From: Roseburia sp.
GTDB taxonomy: Bacteria; Bacillota; Clostridia; Lachnospirales; Lachnospiraceae
Reading direction: 5' to 3'
Length of the DNA: 48,100 nt
Assembly: GCA_026168605.1 (NCBI GenBank)
Contig: JAPFDX010000007.1
Coordinates: forward strand, 1 to 48,100
In this document: one piece after another, positions 17,099-25,943 of the stretch
Position numbering within the stretch: position 1 is the first letter of the stretch
Layout: the number at the start of each line of letters is the position of its first letter
Translations under genes and position numbers: made by a program
Notes under the pieces: generated by a model
What the model was told of the DNA's origin: nothing
The model's database searches: none
What the model saw: only the letters and a program-made list of their open reading frames with translations

Positions 17099-17770
17099 CT
17101 AAACGTGATGATAGTCTACCTCATAATAGCTGTGCAGCTTCCACACCTTAAGGTTGACTGGCGTCACTGCAAGTCCACAGTACTCACAGCGCAGATTTCC
17201 AAGCTGACTGACCGGCGCCCCGCAGTTCGGACAGACCGTCCCGACCGCGCTGCCGCCCGCCAGCCGTTCATCCTGAATGTATACCAGCTCCGTATTGTAC
17301 TTTGTCTGCTCCTTGCGCTCCCTGTCGCCAGAGACGAGCCTGCCGTCCTTTTCCCGGTAATGATAATGCTCCACCGCGCTCTGAAAGGTGATCACACAGC
17401 TCCCGCTGCTCTTCCTATAATTCGCAACCTCCGTCTGATGCACCTTGATCTGCGTATAGATCTCCCGTATCCCGGCTTTCCGGTTGTCCGCGATCCGGTT
17501 TTCCACCTGGCGCAAAGCCTCCTCGGATACATCCGCAAGCCCTCCGGCATCGCCGGACGATACGGCAGAAAGCGCCGCCGCCAGAAAATTTTCCGCTTTA
17601 TTTATGAACTGATCCAGCGAGAAATCCGGAAAATCCCTCTCGATCTGCGGTCTTAAGATCCTGGTCATGCCGGAGACGGATTTCGGCGTCTCCGCCAGAA
17701 TATCCGCCTGACGCTCCGCCTCGCCGATGAGACCCTTTAACGTGCGCAGCGTATCCCACACGCTACTCAT
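17099..17770 (-). CDS. Tim44-like domain protein with zinc ribbon
   Basis: 223 residues from ATG 17770, which overlaps the last codons of prfB and uses GGTGGAG within them as ribosome site. Residues about 40-160 resemble the Tim44-like fold (FPDFSLDQFINKAENFLAAALSAVSSGD, then EVANYRKSSGSCVITFQSAVEHYHY). A zinc ribbon follows near residue 183 (CPNCGAPVSQLGNLRCEYC). Proteins of this layout commonly accompany SPFH and zinc-ribbon membrane proteins. The exact role is unknown; a part in holding or sorting envelope proteins is a guess from context. Confidence 0.72.
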   Translation of the reverse strand: MSSVWDTLRTLKGLIGEAERQADILAETPKSVSGMTRILRPQIERDFPDFSLDQFINKAENFLAAALSAVSSGDAGGLADVSEEALRQVENRIADNRKAGIREIYTQIKVHQTEVANYRKSSGSCVITFQSAVEHYHYREKDGRLVSGDRERKEQTKYNTELVYIQDERLAGGSAVGTVCPNCGAPVSQLGNLRCEYCGLAVTPVNLKVWKLHSYYEVDYHHV

Positions 17771-18900
17771 CGTCTCCACCAAGTCCCTTCGGACAGTCGA
17801 GCGACAGCCATTTGAGATAACCGTTCATAAACAGGTCGATCTTCCCGTCCAGCACGCTGTCGACATTTCCCGTCTCCACGCCCGTGCGGTGATCCTTCAC
17901 CATCGTGTACGGCTGCATCACATAGGAGCGGATCTGGTTACCCCAGCCGATCTCCGTCACCTCGCCGCGGATGCCCGCCGCCTTCTCGGCGTTCTCCTGC
18001 TGCTTTAACAGATACAGCTTCGCCTTCAACATCTGCATCGCCTTGTCCTTGTTCTGGAACTGTGAGCGCTCATTCTGGCACTGCACGACGATCCCGGTAG
18101 GCAAATGTGTAATACGGATGGCAGACGACGTCTTATTGATATGCTGTCCGCCCGCGCCGCTGGAACGGTAGGTGTCGATGCGCAGCTCATCCTCATTGAT
18201 CTCGATATCGAGATCCTCCTCGATATCCGGCATGACGTCGCAGGAGACAAACGAGGTCTGGCGTTTTCCCGCCGCATTGAACGGTGAAATGCGCACGAGG
18301 CGGTGTACCCCCTTCTCCGACTTCATATAGCCGTAAGCATTCTCTCCGTTGACCTGAAATGTCACAGACTTGATGCCCGCCTCCTCGCCGTCAAGCGAAT
18401 CGAGCACCTCCACGGTGAATCCCTTGTCCGCCGCCCACCTGGTAAACATACGGTAGAGCATCGCCGCCCAGTCGCAGGACTCCGTTCCGCCCGCGCCTGC
18501 ATGGAGCGAGACGATCGCATTGTCCTTGTCATATTCACCGGACAGCAGTGTCTTGATGCGGATACCCTCATAAGCCCCCGTAAACTCTGCGAGCAGCTCT
18601 TCGATCTCCGGGATCAGGGAGGCGTCGTTCTCCTCATACCCCATCTCGATCAGGGTCTCAATATCCTCATACTGCTGCTTTAAGGATGCGTACACCTCCA
18701 CATCATCCTTTAGGCTTTTTAATTCCTTCATCTTGCGCTGGGAGATCTCCGGGTCATCCCAGAAATCCGGTGCCTCCATCTCGCGCTCTAATTCCTGGAT
18801 CCGCTGTTCTTTGCCAGCCAGGTCAAAGTGAATCCCTCACTTCCTGTAATGGTTCTTTGTATGCGTTCAAGGTCGCCTTGAACTGGTCAAGTTCTATCAC
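17763..18900 (-). CDS. prfB: peptide chain release factor 2 (programmed +1 frameshift)
   Basis: Release factor for UGA and UAA codons. The gene starts with GTG at 18900 after AGGTGA and reads 25 codons (VIELDQFKATLNAYKEPL...) to CTT TGA C; one base is skipped at the TGA (18825-18823) and the frame continues as DLAGKEQRIQELEREMEAPDFWDD. The whole protein is about 378 residues. The GGQ loop (YRSSGAGGQHINKTSSAIRITHLPTG) and the RF2 signature region HAGAGGTESCDWAAML are intact. The frameshift lets low RF2 raise its own synthesis. The Tim44-like gene overlaps its 3' end. Annotation from the first in-frame ATG (18779) would lose about 40 residues. Confidence 0.95.
18820..18842 (-). other. prfB: RF2 recoding site
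   Basis: Reverse-strand sequence GAGGGATTCACTTTGAC: an internal Shine-Dalgarno-like GAGGGA, the slippery CTT codon, then the TGA stop followed by C. This is the classic autoregulatory +1 frameshift site of prfB. Confidence 0.92.
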
Positions 18901-18935
18901 AGTATCACCTCTTTCATTTGATATTCTTTTTTATT

Positions 18936-19430
18936 TTACTTGATGGCTCTTTTTTTCGCAATGCTTTCCGCGAATTTTAGGACAAGATAAAAAAATCCGA
19001 TCCCCAGAAGTATGCCTAGGGAATCGATACACACATCTACCGGGCTTCCCTCGCGCCCGGGCACATACAACTGGTGGATCTCGTCCGTCGCAGCATAGCA
19101 GGCGGCAAACAAAAATACCCCCGCCGCCACGCGTCCGCTCCATTTCTTATATCCCAGTATGCAGGCGGACGAGAGCATCCCAAGCACGGCATATTCTGTC
19201 ACATGAGCCAGCTTTCGCACGGTGTACTCAATCTCCTCTGCATACACAAAGAGTTCCTCCTCCGTCCGATCCATATGGAACAGCTCATTGAAAGCGCTGA
19301 CCACATGAAAGGATACGGAACCGCTGACGGCTCCTGACTCTGTCGCAGGCTGCGCGGAAAATCGGAAAATAACCACGAGCCAGACAAGCAGGAGCACTCC
19401 CGTCAGTAACCGGTACCACAATGTTTTCAT
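18936..19430 (-). CDS. VanZ-family membrane protein
   Basis: 164 residues from ATG 19430, with GAGG about seven bases upstream inside the end of the S41 gene. The family motif set is clear: FRFSAQPATES, VRKLAHVTEYAVLGML, ATDEIHQLYVPGREGSPVDVCIDSLGILLG. Four or so membrane helices are visible. VanZ relatives give low-level teicoplanin resistance in enterococci, but most genomic copies have no known role. It follows the S41 protease with the start codon just past its stop, and prfB starts 35 bases after it, so cotranscription is likely. Confidence 0.87.
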   Translation of the reverse strand: MKTLWYRLLTGVLLLVWLVVIFRFSAQPATESGAVSGSVSFHVVSAFNELFHMDRTEEELFVYAEEIEYTVRKLAHVTEYAVLGMLSSACILGYKKWSGRVAAGVFLFAACYAATDEIHQLYVPGREGSPVDVCIDSLGILLGIGFFYLVLKFAESIAKKRAIK

Positions 19431-19431
19431 C

Positions 19432-20709
19432 CTATTCCTCACTCAAAACTTCGATCGCCTTCTGGATCTGGTTGTCATACTGCATCTCATAAGCCTCGCC
19501 GTCCGGATTCAGGTATTCGTATTCCAGTTCAATATCCGGTGTGATCCCCACCCCGTGAATGTAGTTGCCCTTCGGCGTAAAGTATTTCGCCGTCGTCAGC
19601 TTCACGGCGTCCCCGTCCGAAAGCTTAAATAACGACTGTACGATACCCTTTCCAAAGCTCGTCGTGCCGATCAGAGTGCCGTATTCATAATCCTGGATCG
19701 CTCCCGCAAAAATCTCGGACGCGCTCGCGCTGTCCCCATTGATCAGCACGGCAAGCGGATAATCAAACTGTGTCTCTCCGCTCGACTTGTATTCCTGGCG
19801 GTTGCCGTACTTATCCTCGGTGTAGACCAAAAGCCCCTCCGGGAGAATGTCGTCGAGGATCTGCACCACGGAATCCACCAGACCGCCGCCATTGTAGCGC
19901 AGATCGATGACCAGCGACTGCATACCGGCATTTTCCAGCTCTGCCAGAGCCGTCTCAAACTGTGACGCTGTATCCGTCTCAAAGGATTCGATGCGGATAT
20001 AACCAATCTCCTCCGTCAGCATCTCCGACGCCACGCTCGGCAGCGTCACATTCGCGCGCTCCACATCAAAAGAGAGGTATTCATCCGTCGCCGGACGGTA
20101 TACCTCCAGATGCACGGTCGATCCTTCTTCTCCCCGGATCAACTGTACCAGATCGGTGAGCTCCATCGTCGTGGACTCCACATCGTCCACCGATAGGATG
20201 ATGTCCTCTGCCAGAAGCCCCGCTGCCTCTGACGGCGTCCCCTCGTAAACCTTGTTTACTGACACCACCATCGTGCTCGTATCCTGCGTCAGCCCCGCGC
20301 CGATGCCGTAATACTTTCCGGTCATACTGATCTGTGACTGCGCGTATTCCTCCGCTGTATAATAAGTAGAATACTTATCATCCACACCGTCCACCAGCCC
20401 TGCGTACATTCCGTCCTTCAAGGCTTGTGCCCCTGCATCGTCATAGTAGTAAAGGTCGATATAGGCTGCAAGCTCATTGATCTTCGCCACCGCATCCGCA
20501 TCAAGCACCGCGCTGCCCTCTCCCGCACCACTCGTGACCACGATCTGACTGCCCGTGAGCCGGCACGTGAGATAGATACCGGCGCTGCCGACGATCACTG
20601 TCAAAAGCGTCCCGATCAGGATCCCCCATCCGGTGCCGCCCCTTTTTTTCTTCTCCGGTTTGTTGCCTGACTCCTCAGTTACTGTCTGATACTCCCGCTG
20701 TTCATCCAT
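19432..20709 (-). CDS. S41-family C-terminal processing peptidase
   Basis: 425 residues. A charged cytosolic start (EKKKRGG) is followed by one membrane helix (GWGILIGTLLTVIVGSAGIYLTC), placing the rest outside. A PDZ domain lies near residues 130-215 (GIGAGLTQDTSTMVVSVNKVYEGTPSEAAGLLAEDIILSVD). The protease core holds the catalytic Ser in INGDSASASEIFAGAIQD and Lys in TTSFGKGIVQ, with the substrate-binding stretch LRYNGGGLVDSVVQILD. CtpA/CtpB relatives trim or signal through extracytoplasmic proteins. A strong terminator from the upstream gene precedes its start region. Confidence 0.93.
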   Translation of the reverse strand: MDEQREYQTVTEESGNKPEKKKRGGTGWGILIGTLLTVIVGSAGIYLTCRLTGSQIVVTSGAGEGSAVLDADAVAKINELAAYIDLYYYDDAGAQALKDGMYAGLVDGVDDKYSTYYTAEEYAQSQISMTGKYYGIGAGLTQDTSTMVVSVNKVYEGTPSEAAGLLAEDIILSVDDVESTTMELTDLVQLIRGEEGSTVHLEVYRPATDEYLSFDVERANVTLPSVASEMLTEEIGYIRIESFETDTASQFETALAELENAGMQSLVIDLRYNGGGLVDSVVQILDDILPEGLLVYTEDKYGNRQEYKSSGETQFDYPLAVLINGDSASASEIFAGAIQDYEYGTLIGTTSFGKGIVQSLFKLSDGDAVKLTTAKYFTPKGNYIHGVGITPDIELEYEYLNPDGEAYEMQYDNQIQKAIEVLSEE

Positions 20710-20754
20710 ATTTTACTCCATTCCCGCAGCGTCTGCCGCTCTGTTATCTATCAT

Positions 20755-20800
20755 ATGTAAAAGAGAGCTGTCACATTAAGAAAACTTAATGCGACAGCCC
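20755..20800 (-). terminator. terminator after ftsE-ftsX-M23 operon
   Basis: Reverse-strand RNA: a 16-pair stem (20800-20785 with 20780-20765) and UUUU loop, one C/U position being a wobble, followed by a U-rich stretch. It lies 16 bases after the M23 gene stop. Confidence 0.88.
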
Positions 20801-20816
20801 TTCATCGCTTTCTTTC

Positions 20817-22025
20817 TCAGCCGCCCAGATAGCTCCACGGGCTGACATAGCTTCCATTCAGTGACACGCCAAAATGCAGATGGTTTCCGGTCGAGATACC
20901 GGTGCTCCCCACCTTCGCGATCACCTGTCCGGCAGACACTGTCTGTCCGGCAGATACCGTCAGGGAAGACGCGTGCATATAAACAGTGTAGAGCCCGCCG
21001 CCGTGGTCGATCATCACATGATTTCCCGCCGAGCTGCTGTAAGAAGCTGTCGTGACTGTTCCCGCTGCCGCCGCCACAATGTCGGCGCCATAAGATGCGC
21101 CGATATCGATTCCCTTGTGGTTGGACGATGCGCCTCCCGTCGGGGAAAGACGGTTTCCGTAATCACTTGTGACGCGCGTACTGCTCGGGCACGGCCACAC
21201 GAACGCGCCGCCGCTGTAAGGATTATCGACCTGCCCCGACGCCTCCTTCTCTGCCTGCGCGCGGCGGATCGCCGCGATCATCTCCTCCTGCGCCTGTATC
21301 TCCGCGGCATAGTAATCCGCTTCGCTCTGCGCCTCGGAAATATTGTCCGAGATTCCCGCGAGCTCGCTCTCCTTCTGACGCATCATGGCTGCGACGGAAG
21401 CCTTTTCCGTCTCCACATCCGCCTTTAGCGTCTGAAGCTCTGCGTAATCCTGCTCCAGCTCTGCCTCCAGATTCGTGATCGTCTCCACCGTTGCCTCATA
21501 GGTATCCAGCTTCTGTCTGTCATAACTCTGGATCTGCGAGATATACTCTGCCGCATTCAGAAACTCTGCAATATCTCCGGACGCCAGAAGTACCTGGGCA
21601 TAGGAATCCTGCTGATTCTCATACATGAACCGGATACGCACCTTCATATCCTCATACTGCTGCGCCGCCACCGCCTGCGCCTCTTTCAGATCCTCCTGCG
21701 CCTGTACGATATCCTCACTCTTCTCCGTGAGTTGGTTTTCCAGTTCCGTGATTCTCGCCGAAATACTGATCAACTGTTTGTTTAAGGCTGCGACTTTGTC
21801 CTCCACATCGCCCTTGGACTCTTTTAACTCCTTGATCGTCTGCTGCGCCTCCTCAAGCTCCTTCTGGAGTGCCTCTTTTTCCTGCTGTGCCTCCTTGAGC
21901 GCCTGCGTAGTGTCATCACTCGCCGCCTTGCCGGCAGTCGTAGCCGTCGCCTGTATGGACATCCCGGCGGTCAGCACCAGGACGAGTCCCATCGCTATGA
22001 TTCGCTGTAATATCTTCTTTTTCAT
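20817..22025 (-). CDS. M23 murein hydrolase with coiled coil (EnvC/PcsB-like)
   Basis: 402 residues from ATG 22025. The signal peptide (KKKILQRIIAMGLVLVLTAGMSIQATA) leads into a long coiled coil (about residues 40-255, heavy in Glu, Gln and Ala heptads). A lysostaphin-type M23 domain occupies about residues 275-402. Zinc ligands are visible in SNHKGIDIGA (His, Asp) and GNHLHFGV (His-X-His), with YMHASSL in between. Such enzymes are switched on by FtsEX through the coiled coil to cut septal peptidoglycan. It follows ftsE and ftsX in the same operon and ends at a strong terminator. Confidence 0.92.
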   Translation of the reverse strand: MKKKILQRIIAMGLVLVLTAGMSIQATATTAGKAASDDTTQALKEAQQEKEALQKELEEAQQTIKELKESKGDVEDKVAALNKQLISISARITELENQLTEKSEDIVQAQEDLKEAQAVAAQQYEDMKVRIRFMYENQQDSYAQVLLASGDIAEFLNAAEYISQIQSYDRQKLDTYEATVETITNLEAELEQDYAELQTLKADVETEKASVAAMMRQKESELAGISDNISEAQSEADYYAAEIQAQEEMIAAIRRAQAEKEASGQVDNPYSGGAFVWPCPSSTRVTSDYGNRLSPTGGASSNHKGIDIGASYGADIVAAAAGTVTTASYSSSAGNHVMIDHGGGLYTVYMHASSLTVSAGQTVSAGQVIAKVGSTGISTGNHLHFGVSLNGSYVSPWSYLGG

Positions 22026-22041
22026 AAACACCTTTTCCAAG

Positions 22042-22950
22042 CTATACCTTCAAATGTTTCCGAATTGTAATGATACTTCCGAGAAATCCGATCCCGACGC
22101 CCAGAATCAGGGCTACCGGCACCAGCGTGCGGAATACCTGATCCTCCGGGAGGAACTTCATCATGTTGCTGATAAAGAGGAATTTCTCCCCGATGTACAC
22201 AGTGACCTGGTCGTATAGCACATAGAGGATGCCGAGCGGGATCGCTGCTCCGATCAGACCGATGATCACACCCTCCACCACAAACGGCGCCCGCACAAAA
22301 TAGTCCGTGGCTCCGATCAGTTTCATGATCCCGATCTCTTCCCGGCGCACTGCAATTCCGACCGTAATCGTATTGCTGATCAGGAATACTGCAACGCCGA
22401 GCAGTATCAGGATGATACCTGCGGAGATATAACCGATCAGACTGTTTAGATCCGTCAGCGTATTCGCGATCTGCTCCGACTGCTTGACCTCTCGCACGCC
22501 TTCGATCGACGAAAGATACGTCACAAGCGTGTCCTGCATGGAGACGTCATTCATGTAAATCGAATAGCTGGAGGAATTTACAAGAGGATTGTCCTCCCCA
22601 AAACTCTCCGCCGCCTCCTCGTTTCCCTGAAAATAAACGTCCCGGAAGGACTCCCATGCCTCCTCCGGAGAGGTGTACTCGTAATGCGAAACCTCGACGC
22701 GATCGTCGATCAGCTCGCCGATCTCCTCGATCCGCTGCTCGGAAATGCCGTCGTCAAACAGCACTGTCACCGCCACGCCCGCCTCGGCGTCCTTGACCAT
22801 AGACTGAAAGTTCGTCACGATCATGAAAAAGAGTCCGAACAGAAAAATGCAGGCTGTCATGGTCGCCATCGACGCCAGGGAAAACATCTTGTTCTTCCAG
22901 ATATTGACGATTCCCTGCTTGATCGTATAAAAAAATGTGCTAATCCTCAT
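22042..22950 (-). CDS. ftsX: cell division protein FtsX
   Basis: 302 residues from ATG 22950, which overlaps the end of ftsE by 11 bases. The first membrane helix (MFSLASMATMTACIFLFGLFFMIV) is followed by an extracellular loop of about 110 residues, then three helices toward the C-terminus (LIGYISAGIILILLGVAVFLISNTITVGIAVRREEIGIMKLIGA, VEGVIIGLIGAAIPLGILYVL, LVPVALILGVGIGFLGSIITIRKHL). This is the standard FtsX plan. The loop is expected to grip the coiled coil of the M23 hydrolase encoded next. Confidence 0.94.
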   Translation of the reverse strand: MRISTFFYTIKQGIVNIWKNKMFSLASMATMTACIFLFGLFFMIVTNFQSMVKDAEAGVAVTVLFDDGISEQRIEEIGELIDDRVEVSHYEYTSPEEAWESFRDVYFQGNEEAAESFGEDNPLVNSSSYSIYMNDVSMQDTLVTYLSSIEGVREVKQSEQIANTLTDLNSLIGYISAGIILILLGVAVFLISNTITVGIAVRREEIGIMKLIGATDYFVRAPFVVEGVIIGLIGAAIPLGILYVLYDQVTVYIGEKFLFISNMMKFLPEDQVFRTLVPVALILGVGIGFLGSIITIRKHLKV

Positions 22951-23719
22951 CGCTTTCTTCACCTCCGTCACTCTCTAAAAACCCGTCGGTGAAAAAGTCG
23001 TCATCGTCGTCATCCTCCTCCGGCTCATAGCCGACCGCAGAATGATAATCCATATCCGACGCGGTATCATCCACCACGACACCCTTGCGCATCGTGACCA
23101 CGCGCTTGTTCATTGCCTTGACAATCTCCAGATTGTGAGTGACCACCACCACCGTAGTGCCCTTCTCGTTGATCTCCTCCATCAGCTTCATGATCTCCCA
23201 CGCATTGTTGGCATCGAGATTACCGGTAGGCTCGTCCGCCAGCAGGATCTTCGGCTTGTTCACAAGCGCCCTTGCGATCGCCACTCTCTGCTGCTCACCG
23301 CCGGAGAGCTGCTTTGGATAGGAGCGGTACTTCGCCGCCAGCCCGACCATTGAGAGCATGGTCGGCACGTTCATCTTGATGGATCGCGTCGACTGCCCGA
23401 TGACCTTCTGCGCAAACGCGACGTTGTCGTAGATATTTCTGTCTTTTAACAATCGGAAATCCTGAAAAACCACGCCAATATTTCTGCGGAATTTCGGGAT
23501 TTGCCGTCTTTTGATCTTATTTAATTTCCTGCCGTCTATGGTGATCGTACCCTCCGTCGGTTCAAGCTCCTTTAACAGAAGCTTGATCAGCGTGGACTTA
23601 CCCGAACCGCTGTCGCCGACAATGAATACAAACTCCCCGGCCTCAATGCTAAGACTCACGTCATTAAGTGCGGGGATCCCCGCCGCATAGGACTTGCTGA
23701 CATGCTCTAACCTTATCAT
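22940..23719 (-). CDS. ftsE: cell division ATP-binding protein FtsE
   Basis: 259 residues. ABC ATPase motifs are complete: Walker A GDSGSGKSTL, Q-loop VVFQDFRLL, signature LSGGEQQRVAIARAL, Walker B ILLADEPTGNLD and the switch His in VVTHNLE. FtsE is usually about 228 residues; here about 30 extra residues form a very acidic tail (EPEEDDDDDDFFTDGF, then ESDGGEESDED). The tail end overlaps the ftsX start. It energises FtsX to activate septal hydrolysis. A promoter lies about 65-95 bases upstream. Confidence 0.95.
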   Translation of the reverse strand: MIRLEHVSKSYAAGIPALNDVSLSIEAGEFVFIVGDSGSGKSTLIKLLLKELEPTEGTITIDGRKLNKIKRRQIPKFRRNIGVVFQDFRLLKDRNIYDNVAFAQKVIGQSTRSIKMNVPTMLSMVGLAAKYRSYPKQLSGGEQQRVAIARALVNKPKILLADEPTGNLDANNAWEIMKLMEEINEKGTTVVVVTHNLEIVKAMNKRVVTMRKGVVVDDTASDMDYHSAVGYEPEEDDDDDDFFTDGFLESDGGEESDED

Positions 23720-23743
23720 TCACTTACCTCATTTCCGTACCTA

Positions 23744-23762
23744 AACCCGCATCATGCGGGTT
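23744..23762 (-). promoter_or_regulatory. hairpin in the ftsE leader
   Basis: AACCCGCAT and ATGCGGGTT are perfect nine-base arms around a single base. It lies between the promoter at 23785-23813 and the ftsE start, so it belongs to the 5' leader; it has only a weak T-run and is a poor terminator. Such a tight palindrome could also be a protein-binding site. Confidence 0.45.
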
Positions 23763-23784
23763 CCCATCGAACCTATCGTCTATT

Positions 23785-23813
23785 AGTCTACTGAATGTTT
23801 ACTTTTGTTGCAA
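23785..23813 (-). promoter_or_regulatory. probable promoter of ftsE-ftsX-M23 operon
   Basis: Reverse strand: TTGCAA (23813-23808), 17-base spacer, TAGACT (23790-23785). Confidence 0.5.
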
Positions 23814-23838
23814 CCTTTTTCCGGAAGTTCACAGAATC

Positions 23839-24927
23839 TTAATAATCAAGGGTTTCCATGTACTTCATGTACTTTACGACCATCAGCGCGATCTTAAACG
23901 TGATGGCGTCCTCAAACACGCGCAGATCAAGCCCGGTGCTCTTCTGAAGCTTATCCAGACGGTACACCAGCGTATTGCGGTGGATATAGAGCTGTCTCGA
24001 CGTCTCGGACACGTTCAGGCTGTTCTCAAAGAACTTGTTGATCGTTGTCAGGGTCTCCTCGTCGAAATCATCCGGCGATTTGCCGTCAAAAATCTCCCGG
24101 ATAAACATCTTGCACAGCGGTATCGGAAGCTGGTAGATGAGACGGCCGATCCCAAGTGTGGAGTAAGCGATCACATCCTTCTCCTCAAAGAAGATCTTGC
24201 CGACGTCGAGCGCCATGCGCGCCTCCTTGTAGGAGCGCGAAACTTCCCTGATATCGCCCACGATCGTACCGTAAGCGACGTGCACATCGCTCTCCGCGTC
24301 CGCGTGGAACAGATTGACAACGACCTCCGCCGTTTTATTCAACTCTTCATATCCCTCATTCTCTGCCACTTCCCTGACGATAATGATATTCTTCTCATCG
24401 ACAGCCGTGACAAAATCCTTCGCCTTGCCCCCGAAAATGCCGCGCACCCGCTCAAGCTCATTGCCGTCCTTCTCGCGGTTCGTCTCCACGACAAACACAA
24501 CCCTGCGCACCTCGGTATCAATATGCAGCTTCTTCGCGCGGTTATAGATATCTACCAGAAGGAGATTATCCAGAAGGAGGTTCTTGATAAAGTTATCCTT
24601 ATCAAACCTCTCCTTATATGCTACCAGAAGATTCTGTATCTGAAAACTGGCAATTTTACCCACCATATAAACATCATCGCTGTCTCCACTGGCGAGCAGG
24701 ACATATTCTAACTGATGCTCATCAAATACTTTAAAAAACTGATAGCCGTTCACCAACTGGCTGTCCGCCGGTGACTCCACAAACGCCTGCGCCGGCTCAA
24801 TATACTGCTCCGCTTCCGGAAAGGTCGCCGCAAGCACGTTTCCTTCTACATCGATGATACATAAATCAATCCTCGTAATCCCCTTAAGTCCGTCAATCGT
24901 GTTCTGAAGTATTTGATTTGAAATCAT
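23839..24927 (-). CDS. CdaR/PucR-type transcriptional regulator
   Basis: 362 residues. The N-terminal part (about 1-130) resembles the sugar-diacid recognition domain (LQNTIDGLKGITRIDLCIIDVEGNVLAATFPE). The middle part is a GGDEF-like degenerate fold (VRRVVFVVETNREKDG...), and the C-terminal 60 residues form the PucR helix-turn-helix (LTTINKFFENSLNVSETSRQLYIHRNTLVYRLDKLQKSTGLDLRVFEDAITFKIALMV). CdaR controls glucarate or glycerate use in E. coli; the ligand here is unknown and no target operon is adjacent. GGAG precedes the ATG. Confidence 0.88.
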   Translation of the reverse strand: MISNQILQNTIDGLKGITRIDLCIIDVEGNVLAATFPEAEQYIEPAQAFVESPADSQLVNGYQFFKVFDEHQLEYVLLASGDSDDVYMVGKIASFQIQNLLVAYKERFDKDNFIKNLLLDNLLLVDIYNRAKKLHIDTEVRRVVFVVETNREKDGNELERVRGIFGGKAKDFVTAVDEKNIIIVREVAENEGYEELNKTAEVVVNLFHADAESDVHVAYGTIVGDIREVSRSYKEARMALDVGKIFFEEKDVIAYSTLGIGRLIYQLPIPLCKMFIREIFDGKSPDDFDEETLTTINKFFENSLNVSETSRQLYIHRNTLVYRLDKLQKSTGLDLRVFEDAITFKIALMVVKYMKYMETLDY

Positions 24928-24989
24928 AAGCTTTGCTCCTTCTCATATTGTTAAAGATAGCTACATCATATTTTAATGCAAAACAGCAA

Positions 24990-25028
24990 AAAAAGAAAGA
25001 GGAAAAGCACATTTTTTATGCATTTCCC
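24990..25028 (-). terminator. terminator after yitT-like gene
   Basis: Reverse-strand RNA GGAAAUGCAU (25027-25018) pairs imperfectly with AUGUGCUUUUCC (25012-25001) and is followed by a U-rich run. It lies just after the YitT stop at 25066. Confidence 0.6.
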
Positions 25029-25065
25029 CTTTTACTCCGCCCTCTGCATCCGTGAAAATACGTTT

Positions 25066-25941
25066 TTATCTGGAATATTCCAAAAATCCTTCGCCCAAAA
25101 CCTCGCGCGCATCGGATACGATGACAAATGCATTGGGATCCGTTTCCGCGACGATCTCCTTCACCTGCACGATCTCCTTCTGGGAGACCACACAGTAGAG
25201 CACGCACTTGTCGGCGCCGGAATACATCCCCTTTGCCTTTAAGCCCGTGACGCCCCGGTCAAGCTCCCCCAGAATACGTTTTGCCACCAGCTCATATTGA
25301 TCCGTGATGATAAACGCCGCCTTGGAAAACTTAAAGCCCTCCATCAGCGCATCGGATACCTTGGTCGTGATAAAGATCGCCACGATCGCATACAGCGCCG
25401 CGTGGATTCCGAATACCCACAGACCGCACAACACAACCAGCGCATCCAGTACCTGCAGGATCTGCACGATCGAATAGTGCTTTGCATAGTGCTGGATGAT
25501 CGTCGCCACCATATCCGTGCCCCCGGTCGTCGCCTTTGCGAGCAGGATCAGCCCCATACCGGTTCCGCAGGTCACGCCGCCAAACACCGCCGCCAGGACA
25601 TAGTCCCCCTGCGTCAGATCGACCGCCGGAAGCACATAGAGCCACGCCGACAGCAAAAACGCGCCGACCAGCGTCCTGCCGATAAACCGTTTGCCCTTGA
25701 CCTTAAACGCCACCAGAAACACCGGAATATTTAACGCGATGTTGGTAAACCACAGCGGGATGCCTCCCGGAAAAAAAGGCTCGGTCACCGACTTTATGAC
25801 GATCGCAAGACCTGAAAATCCTCCCGTGACAAGGCTGATCGGATCGTAAATGCACTGTATGCTGGCTGCCACAAGCGCCGTTCCCACGATAAGCATGAGA
25901 TATTCCCACACCTTCGATCTCCTGTAAAATAATTTCTGCAT
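25066..25941 (-). CDS. YitT-family membrane protein
   Basis: 291 residues. Five or six membrane helices cover about residues 10-190 (YLMLIVGTALVAASIQCIYDPISLVTGGFSGLAIVI, YVLAAVFGGVTCGTGMGLILLAKATTGGTDMVATII). The C-terminal 90 residues are the soluble DUF2179 domain (FIITDQYELVAKRILGELDRGVTGLKAKGMYSG...). The family is common in Firmicutes and its transport role is unsettled. Its ATG directly follows the stop of the WecG/TagA-like gene, so the two are one operon. Confidence 0.9.
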   Translation of the reverse strand: MQKLFYRRSKVWEYLMLIVGTALVAASIQCIYDPISLVTGGFSGLAIVIKSVTEPFFPGGIPLWFTNIALNIPVFLVAFKVKGKRFIGRTLVGAFLLSAWLYVLPAVDLTQGDYVLAAVFGGVTCGTGMGLILLAKATTGGTDMVATIIQHYAKHYSIVQILQVLDALVVLCGLWVFGIHAALYAIVAIFITTKVSDALMEGFKFSKAAFIITDQYELVAKRILGELDRGVTGLKAKGMYSGADKCVLYCVVSQKEIVQVKEIVAETDPNAFVIVSDAREVLGEGFLEYSR

Positions 25942-25943
25942 AT

